64,000 nt of DNA from Formicarius rufipectus. Taxonomy: Eukaryota; Chordata; Aves; Passeriformes; Formicariidae. The DNA lies in the NCBI GenBank assembly GCA_013399695.1, contig VXAU01001099.1:372001-436000 (forward strand), in the 5' to 3' direction. Below are positions 1 to 12,060 of this stretch, in pieces. Every line of letters begins with the position of its first letter. Positions within the stretch are counted from its first letter, which is position 1. A model generated the notes under the pieces. That model was not told where the DNA came from, ran no database searches, and saw only the letters and a list, made by a program, of their open reading frames with translations. The position numbers were made by a program, and so were the translations under genes.

Positions 1-1345
1 TCTTGCACCTCTGGTTACACACAGGTAGATCAAAACCAACATGCAAATGGGAAGTCACTAATGCATGGACAGTTACAAAGCACCTGAAGAGTAAGAGGCC
101 AAATATGCTTTGGTAGATTTTAATCAGTTTAGGTAATTTTTAATCAGTTTTCTCATGTGAAGGATTATTTTGTGTGTGTGAAACAAACTGCATAAAAGGT
201 ACCAAGGGAGGGGGAAGAATCATCCATAAGAGGAATTACTCCCTGAAAAGTAACTTCCAAATCTCTGTTTAATCTTAGCCAGTCCCCTGTGTCCCCTGTT
301 ACAGGAACACCTCCCCTCCTCTGTCTGTTCCTTTCTTACTGCTCTGTGCCGAGAAGTTGGGTCAGAAGAAAAGCCAGGACTCTGCAGAAGGTAGTGTGTT
401 TTGAGTCAGTGTGGTAGCACTGTAAGCAGTATCAAATAGTTTCAGCAAACTTGAGACCAGTGGCCTTGTCACAGCACCAGCTCTCCCAGTCCCCTTGGGT
501 TCCTGGTGTTGGATTTCCACTGTGCTGCTGCAATGCAGGTGAGGAAGCAAATTTAAAATGAGCAAGTCTATCTAAAACACAGAAAACAGGAGCCGGCAAA
601 GAGCTTGGAAAGTATATATAATCCTTTAATCCTTAGTCCCTGCTTTCTTCTTTTAAATAAGAACAATACGTCCCTCCTTTTTTTTTCTTTTTTTGTTTTG
701 TTTTATTTAAACACAGCAAGCAAAATTGCCTGAGGTTTGTTTTTGTGTTTGCACTTGTTCATTCTAATTTGGTTGTTATTCCACTCTGTTTGCTTCAGCA
801 ACTTTAATTTCATTTTAATGTTATCTGATTTTTTGAGTCAATATTTTCTTAAAATCAGTGTTAGTTGGTAATCTGAGGCACATATAAAGATCTGAGCCAA
901 GTTAATTTTTTCAGACTGACAGGAGGGCTTAAGATTACATCAGGGAATTGAATGCAGGTCTTCCCAGTCTTAAAAGATATCCTAACTTCCTATCCAGCAA
1001 AGAAGCTAATATAGCAAACAGGCTGGGCAGCAAGACTATCTTCAAGAGGCTTTGTCCAGTTTTGCAGCTTTTTTTCTTTCTTCCCTTATCTTCTAGTACC
1101 AGCAAAGACTGGATTCTTTTTACTCCAGCAATGTCCGACAAATATCTTCCCATCTAAAACCATCACTAGTCTTATTAGAACAGAGGGTTTAATTTTGTTT
1201 CTAGTATGTATAAGTATTGTCTAATGCTTGCTTTACTGCTGCATTTTTCATCTTATCAACCTTATTTATATTGTCTTTCTCACTAATCAAACTCCTGTCC
1301 CACTCTGCTAATGCTGTGGTCTGCTAATGGGTGTGCTAATGTTGT
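1..1345. other. Unique AT-rich DNA, no gene seen
   Basis: No frame here is coding-like. A short direct repeat of the type 'taatcagttt' occurs twice at about 119-150. There is a T-rich tract at 677-708. The octamer 'tgctaatg' occurs three times at 1,306, 1,322 and 1,334, which gives a small cluster of TAAT cores with no other support. Confidence 0.6.
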
Positions 1346-1377
1346 AAAAACTTTAAAAAAATAAAAATAAAAAAAAT
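1346..1377. repeat. A-rich low-complexity tract
   Basis: This is a run of A broken only by single T, C or TTT interruptions. No SINE or LINE body is recognisable directly upstream, so it is called simple low complexity. Confidence 0.8.
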
Positions 1378-1850
1378 CCCAACACTAAAAAGAAATAGAC
1401 AATATTCTCCCAATTGTCTCAGATTCAATTTCACTACCAAATGTAATGCAGACTGCAAATACCCTTCACTTTGAGTTGTGATCTCCTGGAAGTGCTTGGT
1501 GGAAGAAGTGCTGTAAATAGGTTTAATTAAGGCCTTAAATTACAAACACTCTTGACAAACAAGGCAGAGTCAGGAGGCAAACGAAGGTCTAAAGATGTGC
1601 ATAAAACCATGTGGTGCCATGCACTAGGTCAGCAGGAACCTTGTTAACTGGCAGTCAAGGTTTGGTCTCATCTTGAGTTACATGGGAGTTGCCGTTCTCT
1701 ACCTCGTTTGAAAAATCATCATGGAACAAGTTGGAATTAAATAAGGACTATAACTCTTGTCCCATATTTCCTGCACTAGAAGAGAAAAGTATGTTTATAT
1801 AAAAGCACTTTTTTACTGTTCTCACACTTTCACACTCTCAGCTAAAGATA

Positions 1851-2126
1851 TTAATGTTATTCTCACAGTCTTTATTTATAAAGAAAATTTATTCTGTTGG
1901 GGGGGGTGACATTTATGCTGATTTTACCACAGGCTTTTCACTGCCTGTGTATTTTATTATAGCTGTATTTCTTTCATTGCCTGATGTTCATCTCCTCTTA
2001 GAAGTAAAATATTTTACCAAGCTGACCATCTGATGAAACATTTTTTCTGCTAGATTCAGAATATATTTACGAAGCATCATTGGAGGAGGGAAGGCATATA
2101 GCATTTTCAGACAGTGTGCCACAGCA
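1851..2126. repeat. Diverged paralogous block, copy A
   Basis: This stretch aligns to 3,388-3,652 in the same orientation. Anchors seen directly: 1,873-1,889 against 3,409-3,425 (16/17 identical), 1,952-1,974 against 3,481-3,503 (18/23), 1,998-2,014 against 3,527-3,543 (16/17), and 2,026-2,042 against 3,555-3,571 (15/17). The offset is 1,536-1,537 at the left and falls to 1,529 after a G-run near 1,900 that is absent from copy B. It then stays constant for about 90 bp. The family is not recognised. It may be an old local duplication or two copies of an unnamed ancient repeat. A minus-strand frame at 1,988-2,176 (62 codons) overlaps it, but the matching frame in copy B contains stops, so it is probably not coding. 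Confidence 0.75.
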
Positions 2127-3303
2127 TGAGGGTGATAGAGGTTTATGTGAGACATAAGAGAAAAAGAGGGAATCACTTCTTTAGGGTGATTAAAAAGATT
2201 TTATTTACAACACAAACTAGACACATGCAAATTGTGCCTCCATTAAACACAACATTGGTTTAGACTTCAGGCAGCTGAAGATTAATGTTTTGGCAATAAT
2301 TTTCACCTAACATATAAATGTTAAATCAAGTTAAGGTTTAGGGTATGTCCACCATTTTAAGTTAAAAAAAAAAAAAAAAGGAAAGAAAGGAAAACCCCAG
2401 ACATGAAAAACAGGGGTTTTGCAATTAAAGAAACCATTGCAAGTACATTAAGAAGAAAATCCAAAGTCTAATTTGCAAGATAAGTAAACCATGTAAGAGA
2501 AATAAGTGTGAAGCTTAATCATAAAATCGTTACAGGAATTGGTGAGAACTGGTAGAAGTTAGGCACTTTTCCTGTCTAGCCTCTCCATTCTCAGCCTTGA
2601 CTCCCAGCAGAGTAATCTGCGGTTCCCAATGTGCCACTCTGTGCTGACGAGGGGGAAAAACTGGGGTTCACCTTCCCAGTGTGGGAGGCATTGGGAGATG
2701 TGCACAGGACAGCCCAGGAAGGAACCACATGCACCAAAGGGGCTGATGGAGCCCAGAAGATGCAGAAAGGCTGAAACCACCTGGGTCTGGCACAGGAACT
2801 GCTGATTTGAGTGAGAGAAATGAATAACAGCCAGTCCAGACTAGACCCAGTGATCACTGAACATCATGGTGCCAGCTGCTCTCCCAGGCATATTGTGAAA
2901 CTGCTTTTTGCCCATGTCAGACCAAACAGAGAAAACCTACCATGTGATTGTTAGTTTAGAGTGAATTTCTTTGCCTGATCATAGAGCAGGGACCAACAAA
3001 ACCTACTGTCTTCTGGGTCTCAGAGCTGTCCCCAGCTCATATTCTTACAGAACATCCCATTGTCATCATCCTGAACTGCTGCTCTTGTAAGGCTCAGATC
3101 CTGTGAGTAACACCAACAGGATCTTGCTCTTGTTTGTCCATACATAAATGGGGTGCATTTCTGAGGAGTTGGACCCATACTTCTTATACTAAATAGGTAA
3201 ACATAAAGGAGGCAGTCTTTTATATCTTTTATGTCTTTTACTCAATACCTTGTGCTTTGCACATATTCCTCTTCAGCTTTTTACTGATTTTTTTCTCAGG
3301 AGC
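2127..3303. other. Spacer between the paralogous blocks
   Basis: This is unique sequence apart from an A16 run and A/G-rich tail at 2,364-2,395. The part at 2,560-2,860 is richer in GC and open in two minus-strand frames (73 and 88 codons), but no protein family is recognised. It does not match the sequence beyond copy B, so the duplication is limited to the blocks themselves. Confidence 0.6.
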
Positions 3304-3325
3304 AAAAAGAAAAAAAAAAAAAAAA
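3304..3325. repeat. A-rich tract
   Basis: This is an A run with one G interruption, lying about 60 bp before copy B of the paralogous block. Copy A has no A-run at the equivalent place, so it does not look like a retroposon tail shared by both copies. Confidence 0.8.
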
Positions 3326-3387
3326 GGCACTAAAATGTAGGAGATAAAAATCTCACCCATTTTACAGGTTTCAATTAAACACATATA

Positions 3388-3652
3388 TTAGTGTTATCCT
3401 CATGTGGCTATTTATAAACAAAATTCTTTTCTGCAAGTCATTCATGCAGCTGATGTGAAAATTCTTTCCTTGACTGCTTTTTTTATTATCAGCATATTTC
3501 TTTAGCTACTTTCCATTTGTCCTACCTTAGAAATAAAATATTTCATTGAAATGTCCATCAGATAAAACATTCCCCTTTAGACATATATTTACTCAAGGAG
3601 TATTTCAAAAGTAAATTTCTATAGTATTTAAGGCAGTAAAGGGTGCCAGCAA
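3388..3652. repeat. Diverged paralogous block, copy B
   Basis: This is the partner of 1,851-2,126, in direct orientation about 1.53 kb downstream. Matches run from 'ttagtgttatcctcat' (3,388) through 'atatatttac' (3,583) to 'ggtgcca' (about 3,641). The similarity is patchy but collinear, with a few small indels. Neither copy keeps a shared reading frame. Confidence 0.75.
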
Positions 3653-5007
3653 CGATAAATTAGCAGCAGACTCACCTGCAGGTTTGTAGGTATTCTCTTT
3701 CTGCAATCATATACAGTATGTCATTGTTAGCAGAGATACACATACCCCTATAGATTCAAGTCCGTCAATAACTCATGCAGAAGATTTGAACAAAGTGCTT
3801 CAGTTGTCCAAACTAGGAGGGGCTTTAGGGGCATATTTGAGCTGCAGAATAAAGCTCCCCAGGGAAGTTTGGGTGTTCATAAGGCCATGTCCTTTATGAG
3901 TTCCCAGACTGAAATCAAAAGAGCTTCAGTTAAATATAGAAGGGACTAATTATTACATGTGAGCATACTATTCATTGCAAGTTTAAACATGGCTTTTAAT
4001 TTAGGACAGACTGTACTTTACATTCAATGCTCAAGAATATCCCAAACCCCTCAACAGAATTTCATCAATCCATGAATTTTCTACCATAGACTGAACATGA
4101 TTAGCTGCCAGTGCACGCATTTCAGCTAATGGTGAGTTATCCTTCTCTTTGACTGTGTTACCAAGCCTGAATCTTAGTTTGTTCCTCACTTAGAGCCCCA
4201 GAATCAACGTACATCTGCAGGTGAGGCAGGAGTTGATAGCAGTTCACTTTACACAGATCTACAGTGCACAAAGTTCATTCATCCCCTCTCAAAAATCTTT
4301 CTGTAGCCTCAGCTATGTGTCCACCGGGTAACAAATGGTGGAGCTGCTTGGCTTAAGGGGTTCAAGTGTGCTCCCTGGAAGGCTATAATGAGTCTTTACT
4401 GTGACTGAACTCAAAATTCATGAAAACTCAAATGTGACATACATCACAAATTATATGGGCCAGAAAACAGTGCAAGGCTTTACCTCACTATCCATGAGCC
4501 CATTTCCACAATTTCCTGCTTAATGCATTACATTTCTTGCCCAAGGAAACCTGCAAACACAAGGGTACTGAGTGCAGGGAAGAGCCCCAGCCATAGAGCT
4601 GCTTGCTCTTAGGGTTGCTGTTGTCAGTGCTTTGGCAGCTAGCAACGGGGGACTGAATGTGTAGTAAAACAGACAAGGGACTCTTCTGTGCCTGACCAGT
4701 CTTTGTAAAAGGCAAGGTGTGTGTATTATTCTGGCCCCTTAGCTGACTTGTTACACTGTAACTAAAAGCTACAGAGGCCAGAGGGTAGTGGGGAGGGGTC
4801 GTGGTGGGTAGGAAATACGGATTGATTTCAAGATAAATAACTCGTGCACTGCTCTTATCTAAAAATCTTTGTTATACTGGTAGAGCATGGAAGGATGCTT
4901 TGCTCTTCATAGAGAAATCCTTTTTCTACAGTGATATTCTTCTCTCTCTTCCTCAGTATCGCCTGAGTTAGGTTTTCTGGAATGTGTTAAAAGAGGGGAT
5001 TTGCCCC
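3653..5007. other. Unique DNA, no gene seen
   Basis: No repeat family, RNA gene or coding-like frame is recognised. A 75-codon minus-strand frame at 4,488-4,715 has no recognisable content. Confidence 0.6.
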
Positions 5008-5208
5008 TCAAAGAAGCCCAATGCTGTCTGTTATCTCTCTTAGACGGTTGTTCGCGTCAGAGATATCCGTTGCCAATCCATTTACATTTAGGAGCTGTTG
5101 CCTTTTCACTTCGAGTCCCGTGCATCTCACTTCCTTTGCTCCGCCTGACCATTGGGATTCTTCCACCTCCATAAAACTTAAGAATGGCATGATGTCACTC
5201 CTCAGCAT
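5008..5208 (-). other. Unexplained 66-codon open frame, possible exon remnant
   Basis: The minus-strand frame starts with ATG at 5,208 and ends in TGA. Its last third is rich in charged and leucine residues (…VKRQQLL…, …NNRLREITDSIGLL) and looks mildly amphipathic. The segment from 4,950 to 5,160 holds about eight CpGs in a CpG-poor neighbourhood, which can mark coding or constrained DNA. Against coding: the opposite strand is also open over nearly the same span (5,021-5,215), no family is recognised, and no strong splice acceptor lies upstream. It is more likely a constrained non-coding patch or chance than a gene. Confidence 0.15.
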
Positions 5209-7019
5209 GAGTTAATGGAACAGGGAACTTAAATGTCGTGTTTGTGTTACCACTCAGTGTGGACATGGTACCTTAGGTCAGCATTAGCTCAGTGACCCTG
5301 CATTCACAAGTCACTTCTCTTTTCTCCATCGTAACTTCAATGTATTGTTTTAAAGCCAAATGATATCAGAATGCCTAACATTATCTCTGTGGGTTTTTTC
5401 TTTACACTGGTTATCTCAGCTCTTCTCTTGTATAATCTCAGTGAATGACCTGATGGGTTAGATCTGCATAGTGGTGGAGCTGCTTTCCCAGGGGATTCCC
5501 TGTTCACCTGCCTGTGCCCCTGTTAAATGCATAATCCTCTGTTTCTGACAAATTAATCTCTTTTGTTCACAAGCAACTAACCATGACATTACAAGCAGAG
5601 GATTATACTTGCATACAGTGAAAAAGTAGCAGAGGAACATGCACTTTAAACACTCCTTGATGTTCCTATTCCTTGGGTATCTTAGTAAAAAAGACCTGTG
5701 GAAGAGTAAAAAAAAAATGAGAATTTTTAAGGTTAATATAAGCTGAAACATCCAAGATTCATTTTAAAAGCCCCACAAAGTCTTCTTTTTGCCATGCAAA
5801 GCCATTAACTGAATTAATATTTCTTCTCTGAAAATCTGGTACGGAATGTCTCACTGAAACAGATTTTGGACTTTGAAGGAATTTTAGATAAACAGCATAG
5901 ATTTGAGATTAAAGTCAGAAAGTGGGTGTAAAAATTTTTGTTTTTTTCAGTGCCTGTTTGTCAGTGGTCAACCAGACTGACATGGACACCCTGTCTGATG
6001 GCAGGGTACTTCACTGGGCTCAAGTATCACACAACCTGGTGTGGTTGGGGACATTGGCCAGATACAGAGCACGTCATCACATTTTTCTTTAATTTTCATC
6101 ACTTTTCCTCCAAATTGTGCTAGTCAAAATGCAATTAACATTAAACTCAGATCAAGAGTGGCTCCCCACAGGGTTAAGGCAATGGTTTGTGATACAGGGA
6201 CAGATGAGGAGCCTCAGATGTCCATTCTAGTTTGTGCCCTTGAAGGGGTCTAAAGCAAGTCTCCAGCCAGTCTTTCTTCTGCTGATGTCCCCTTTCTTAT
6301 TCTTTTTTAGCACAGGAAGATTAGCAGGATTTGATACAAGATGCTTGCTGATCCTATTCCCATTTCTGCAGTTATCAAGAACTTTGCAAAATCTCTGTTT
6401 TGTCTTGCAGCCCCCTGGCAGCAGTTCATGGAGGGTGGAAGCAGGAGTACCCTGCAGCAAGACTTACTGTCTTAGAAGGAAGTTTTATAACAGTGGAGTG
6501 TTCAGGCCGTGGATATCTTCAGCTCTTTTGTTTATGTGTATTGGTGCACTACATGTGCCCTTGATCCCACGGTACCCAGAGTTCAGACTGTAAATGTGAT
6601 GCAGCATGTTGCGAATACTAGTAGTTGTTCATCTCTGGCATTTTCTTTCTAGCTCTCTTGTTAAATCCCAACAGAATCACTCCATTTTACAGTAAAACAC
6701 CCATACATTTTTTTATGAAAGAAAGATAAAACATTAAATAGACACAGGCAGCATCTAATTGATAAAGATATTTGTCCTTGGACATAACTGGATACATTAG
6801 AGTGTAAGGCTGGCATACTTAACTGAAGGAGAGGATTCCTGCTGGTGAGCCCAATGATGCAGAACATAGAACAGGGTCTATAATGACTGATATAGGCAGA
6901 AAGCACAGTGGAAAACCAATTCCAGCTCAACTGTCTATTTGAATTCATTTCTAAAATTTTCTAAAACATCCAGTATTTCAGATGACATATTTCTACAAAA
7001 CTATGGAAAAATGCCTGTA
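5209..7019. other. Unique DNA, no gene seen
   Basis: Several frames of 60-119 codons (for example 6,234-6,593 plus and 6,661-6,948 minus) are rich in residues from T-rich codons and match nothing recognisable. No repeat is identified. Confidence 0.6.
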
Positions 7020-7400
7020 TTATATTTTAAGATACAGTTTAATTAATACTTGCTTTTGTAATAAAAGTCTTTGTCTTCAAACAGCAAAAGAGAGAAAAAG
7101 AACAACCACAGATTGTAAATATTTTTATAATGCTATGCTGCATTAATAAGTGCAAGTTTTTTCTAATAGAGATTTTGATTATTAAAAATACAAATTGTTT
7201 GATTAATTATAAATTATGATTTGATTTATAAGATGGTGTTACATATTAAATAATGCCAGATGGTGCCATGAGGGCATTAGCTCTCCATAATAGATTCTGG
7301 ATGACAAGGGAATTAAAAGGGGACAGAGTCTGTGAACCAAATTAAACAGGCAGTGAAAACTCTGCCAGAATAAAAATAGTTTCCAAAACATTTCTCCCTC
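7020..7400. promoter_or_regulatory. Candidate conserved non-coding element with clustered TAAT sites
   Basis: Between 7,140 and 7,240 there are many TAAT/ATTA cores, the usual core of homeodomain binding sites. They are followed at 7,255-7,370 by complex, non-repetitive sequence without low-complexity decay. This resembles developmental enhancers in gene deserts, but conservation cannot be judged from one genome. AT-rich chance sequence is the alternative. Confidence 0.25.
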
Positions 7401-7426
7401 TCTCCCTCCCCCTTTTTTTAAAGATA

Positions 7427-7427
7427 N
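7427..7427. other. Single ambiguous base
   Basis: One N lies just after a C-rich to T-rich junction, which suggests local base-calling trouble rather than a scaffold gap. Confidence 0.95.
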
Positions 7428-9670
7428 TATTTTTTGTTATGCTTTCAGCATTTATGATTGCAGCAGGACTCCAGAGGCAATAAAGCATGGATTAAATTTT
7501 CAATAACTTCATGTGCCTTATAAGCTTCCTTTAATATGTTTGCATTGGTTAGTAAAATATCTATTGCTATGTACCACAATTTGCAAATTACTTCTGGATA
7601 TAGAGCAACAAGATTTGTTATTTGCACTGCTTCTAGATGGTACAAATCCCTGTGCCCACCTTAGCACTAGGGGTTCAGGTACATTACTACCTTGAAGTGC
7701 AGTCCTTCCTATGCATTTTTTAAAAATGTGCTAAATTGACTTATAAATAGGAAAAAAATACAGGTTTAAACATGGAAAGCTCCAAGTACTACTAGAGTGA
7801 ATAAAAAGCCTTCCTTTCCCAGGAGTGTGTGGGTTGTGGGGGTAAAATAATAGAGTATGAAATTATACAGATTAAAATTTCAGTTACATAGACATTTTTA
7901 GCATTGAAATATGGGGATGTGTAAAACAATTTTCAATGTTGATTTTTTTAATTGGAGTTGCCTGTGTTAAAGTCATATTAGGAAGAGGATCTGTTTCAGC
8001 CCTCACCTTAATATCTCTCTTCCCTTGTCCCTGAGTTTTTACTTTGTGTCTGTTCAGTGTAATTAAAGATCGACCACCACCTACGCTTTGCCATGGTTAG
8101 TTCCACTGTGCTTTGCTTCTTGAAGGGATATTCTGGAGACAGATAAAACATAAGTGCTATAATGGCAAGCTTTATGCTGAGTGGTATTCATTATGAGTGT
8201 GCTTCTTCCAGTGATCTGTTACTGTTCTGCCAGCACTGTATGCTGATGCACTAATACCCTCCAGAGCACCATGTCCACAGCTGCCCCCATGGGTATATTT
8301 TAATATACTTCTGGTTTTAAGATTGATGTCCTTATTTGCTATAATTTTTGAATATCTACAGAGACTTTCCTTTTCCATCTAGCAGTATATGGATGCTTCC
8401 ATACCTGGAATCTGGGGAGGATGTACAAGACTGAAAGCTCTCAAAATAATCCTTGTTATAATCTGTAATAACTATCTACAGACCCTGATAAAGTCTTTAG
8501 GCTTAGCAAGTGCTCTTTCCTCTGGAAGCTCAGTTTCTTTTTATTTGCATCACTTTTTTTTTTTTTTTTGTGAAGAGAACAGTGAAATAGTATGGCTATC
8601 TTTCTTGAACACAACCCTCATGTATTTTATTTTGAAGTGTCTGATTCAAGAGCACCAATTTTTTTTCTTGTACTCTTGATACTCTTGTTCTGATATATCA
8701 TCTTTCTATTGAAAAATGACTGATGACTTCAGGCTCTACCTAACATGCAATGTTTATAAATGGATCAGAAAAGCAGTGTTGCACATATTTGCATGAGAAG
8801 ATAAAGTAATGAAGTTGAACCAATTTTATCTCTGAAATTCCCTATTTAAAATGCAGTTGTCTTCAAAAATGTTGAGTCTGGAGTTCTTGTCTTAAACTTT
8901 GAATTTCCACTGTAGATGATTCCAGTATTTCCAAATTTGTTTTGGTACTGAATAAATTGAAAAATTGTATTATCATACAATTTATGAAGGATGCTTTACC
9001 TGAGTAAGCTGTCCCTCTCTGATAACATTCAAACACTTTATTTCAATGTTTTGTTTTGACATTTGTGTTATAGTGCAGTTTTAATTCAATGAACAGTCCA
9101 TTTAATGACAAAATGAAGAAAGTCACTCACTGAAGAAGTCCAGTATTTCCAGGGCAAATATAGGAAATAAAGTGATTTCTATTTCAGTTGCAATATTACA
9201 GTATTTCTGAATTATTTATTGATGAAAAGCACTATTGTTTCCATGCATTTTGAAAAAAATATATGCTTGTAAGTTGTTAAGTGCTGGTTTTCATTTAGTA
9301 TCCAAAATGCACAGAACTCATGTATTTCTACTTTGACCTTGTGTACCACAGACAGTAGGAAGAATTGTCTGAATCCCTTGAACTTCACACAGCAGTTTTT
9401 AGCAACTTAAAAAAAGAATAGATTTTACGAATTACTTATGATTCTTCTAAGCTTCAAGGCAACACATTTGAACTTCATCATGGTTGGAAGGTGTCTCCAA
9501 CCTCAAATTGTGTTCTAGTCAAATCTGATAAGAATCTTATGAGTTCTTATTTGTTCTAGTGTGGAGACAGAAGTTGCTCTCAGAAGACCTGTGAATCACT
9601 TGTGTATGTACTTGTATATATGTTTTAATATATATAACTCAGGCAATTAATACTGTGAAACAATCTTTTC
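7428..9670. other. Unique DNA, no gene seen
   Basis: This region contains a T16 run (8,554-8,569). Near 9,482-9,510 there is a short stretch, 'ggttggaaggtgtctcc', that recalls the antisense 3' end of CR1 but is too short to call. No coding-like frame is present. Confidence 0.6.
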
Positions 9671-9755
9671 ACACACAAGAACAAACAAACAAACCAAAAA
9701 CAAAACAAACAAAAAACCCAAAAACAAAAACGAAAAACCCCCCACCAGAACAAAA
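9671..9755. repeat. A-rich tract with C interruptions, (CAAA)n-like
   Basis: This is a run of AAAC, AACC and AAAAAC units ending in a C-rich part. It resembles similar tracts at 10,956, 14,828, 16,885, 17,215 and 18,967. A 78-codon plus-strand frame passes through it and is an artefact of the tract. Confidence 0.85.
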
Positions 9756-10955
9756 TATTTCAACACCAAAGAATGATGGTGTCTGTTATGTAACAGGAAG
9801 TAGAATCCAGAGTTTCCTTCCCTCTTGGAGTCTCATCTCTGTGCTTTCCTTTTGTACTATTCTCTTTCCTTCTTTGACTTCCTGTCACTAATTTTATGAG
9901 GTGTAGGGTCTCCGTGACTTCTTTTTAAGTCTCTATATACTCAAAAGATTGAGTCAGCTAAAAAAATAAATATGTAAGTGGGAAAATAAAACCAATATTT
10001 GATATTCCGATCCTGACCTATAGTACTGAATGAATGTTCCTGCCTGACTGAAGCTGGACTGCTTGAGACACTGTAGGAAAGAGGTTAACATCTGCCATGC
10101 AGTTCAGAGGGACTTGAGCCTTTGATGTGCCTCCTCCTGGGTGCGTGGTTATATCTCTGCAGAACAGGGAGCCCCTACAGCAGACGCTGACACGGGTCAG
10201 CAAGATAAAATGGACTGGAAAAGCCCTCTGCCTGGTATAATGCTTAAGCACTTCCAGTTGCTCTTCAAAGGCTATTGCAGAGGCAGGGGGTAAGAATAGA
10301 GAAGTAAACAGGATACAGAACATGTGAAGGATTCAATGCAAAAGGTGACTGAAAGCACTGGAGAAGTGGAAAAAAAAATTTAAAAAAAGAAAGAAAAGAA
10401 AACTGTCATAGACAGTGACAGATTTCCAAAGGAAGGTTACCCAGATCCTTCTGCTTCCATTTTCTTGTATTGCTTAATCAAGGAATAATTAAACTCTCCA
10501 GAAGCATATTAAAACAGACTAAAGGAAATGTGTGTCTTCCAGGCTTTTTCAGTTAAATGAAGCATTGTATGGCAAACTTATGAAATGCTATCCTGAAAGG
10601 AGGAATGGAAGGAAGGAAGCTTTTATCTGAATCATTTGAAAGAGTTACATTGTAGAGAGATCACTCTTAAATAAATGTTTAGCTTCTTAGTTTTCAGGAC
10701 TAATCTTTTAGTCAGCTCAGGTTAGGAAAATTTTCTTTACGCCGTAGAGGTACCTTTTCTAAAAGTGTCTGTGAAATATTCAGTCTGGCTTCCCATTGAG
10801 GAAGGACTACCAATCCCATTTGCAACTACAATTCATATATGAAAACTAGTACTGTTCAAAAGGAATTCTCCACCCTGCAATTACTTTCAAGACCTGTTCC
10901 AGAGAGTTCTTTCAGAAAGGAAGATTTAAAAGAATTTCCTCTATAGAAAATGTCC
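9756..10955. other. Unique DNA with a short A-rich tract
   Basis: An A-rich stretch lies at 10,369-10,403. A 101-codon minus-strand frame at 10,018-10,323 has no recognisable domain. Nothing else is supported. Confidence 0.6.
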
Positions 10956-11051
10956 AACACAAAACAAAAACAAAACCAAACCAACATACTGATTAAAAAA
11001 ACCCCACCCCTGACAAAAACCCACAAAAAAACCACCAAAAAACCACCACCC
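10956..11051. repeat. A-rich tract with C interruptions
   Basis: This is a mixed AAAAC/AAACC tract with ACCACC units at its right end, of the same style as the tract at 9,671. A 65-codon minus-strand frame that reads as G/V/F-rich sequence is a translation of this tract. Confidence 0.85.
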
Positions 11052-11734
11052 AAATTGAGAGTAAAACTTTTAAAATTAATTCTTTAATGTAACTCCTTCT
11101 ATTTAGCAGTTTAAAAATATTAAGCAGTTACACTGAAAATAGCCCAGAATTTCTACTCTTACTCTGGGGTTTTTTGTTCATGAGTAGTTTTGATGCTGTT
11201 AGTCATCCACATGCATGAAGTCAGGAGCACGTTTCATATTGCCAGTTCTTTAAACAACAAGAAAATCTATTGGTGCGTACTTGCGTGGTCATGCATTTGA
11301 GAGGCAGGTAAGCTTCAAGCTAGTAAGAAGTAGAGAGAACAGAAAATTTACTCTGCTCTAAGGTTTAATTGCCTGCTTTTTCCTTACATGCACATCAGCT
11401 GTAGAGGTGAAGCACCTCTGAATAGATTTGCTCAGGTACATGACTCTATTAAGAGCATTATTCTTATACAATGATGTAAACTGGGACTTTAAAAAGAGAA
11501 ATTTGACAAAATATGAAAGATTGTTGAAATAAAAGTACAATTAATTTCACTTGTGTTTCTAACGCACACAATACCAGGCACGATTTTTTTAACCTCCCCT
11601 GCTTTCTCTCTCTATTCATTGCACATTTAAATTCATTATGGAAAAAAAAAATAGAAAAAAAATCCTGATAGTTATTTTTATGATCAAATACCTTTTCCAA
11701 TTAGTCTTGGCACCTCACTATAATCACGATGAAT
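11052..11734. other. Unique DNA, no gene seen
   Basis: This is AT-rich sequence with A-runs at 11,641-11,662. No frame, repeat family or RNA is recognised. Confidence 0.6.
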
Positions 11735-12060
11735 GTTATTAATTCAGCAGTCTACATCCTATTAAGGGTTTCATCATAGCAGTGTGTTCAGGAACTTAAT
11801 GGCGTTTGCATATTAATACTGCAGCCTGTGGTCTTGTGTCCGTTAGTACTGTGCAATATCATGGATTTGCAGTCATCCATATATATACAAACAAAGTAAC
11901 ATACAGTTACACACAAATCTCAATCAGGTGAATGCAAGACTATTAAACAGTATTGGAAATGCACTTAAGCAATTCCTTTAAGATTATTGTACGTTCAAAA
12001 TGTTCTCCGCATAACAAATGATGTAATGAGATTATAAATCAGTGGGACACCAGGACAACA
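11735..12060. promoter_or_regulatory. Candidate conserved element with an octamer-like site
   Basis: The motif 'tttgcatattaat' at 11,805-11,817 combines an octamer-like half (TTTGCAT) with a TAAT core, a typical POU/homeodomain arrangement. The surrounding 300 bp is complex and free of low-complexity decay. The call rests on motif appearance only. Confidence 0.25.

Noticed and set aside
1988..2176. 62-codon minus-strand frame overlapping block A
   Set aside because: The aligned positions in block B contain in-frame stops, so the duplicated unit was not under coding constraint.
9482..9520. CR1-like words 'ggttggaaggtgtctcc'
   Set aside because: Only one short stretch matches. The following bases leave the CR1 consensus at once.
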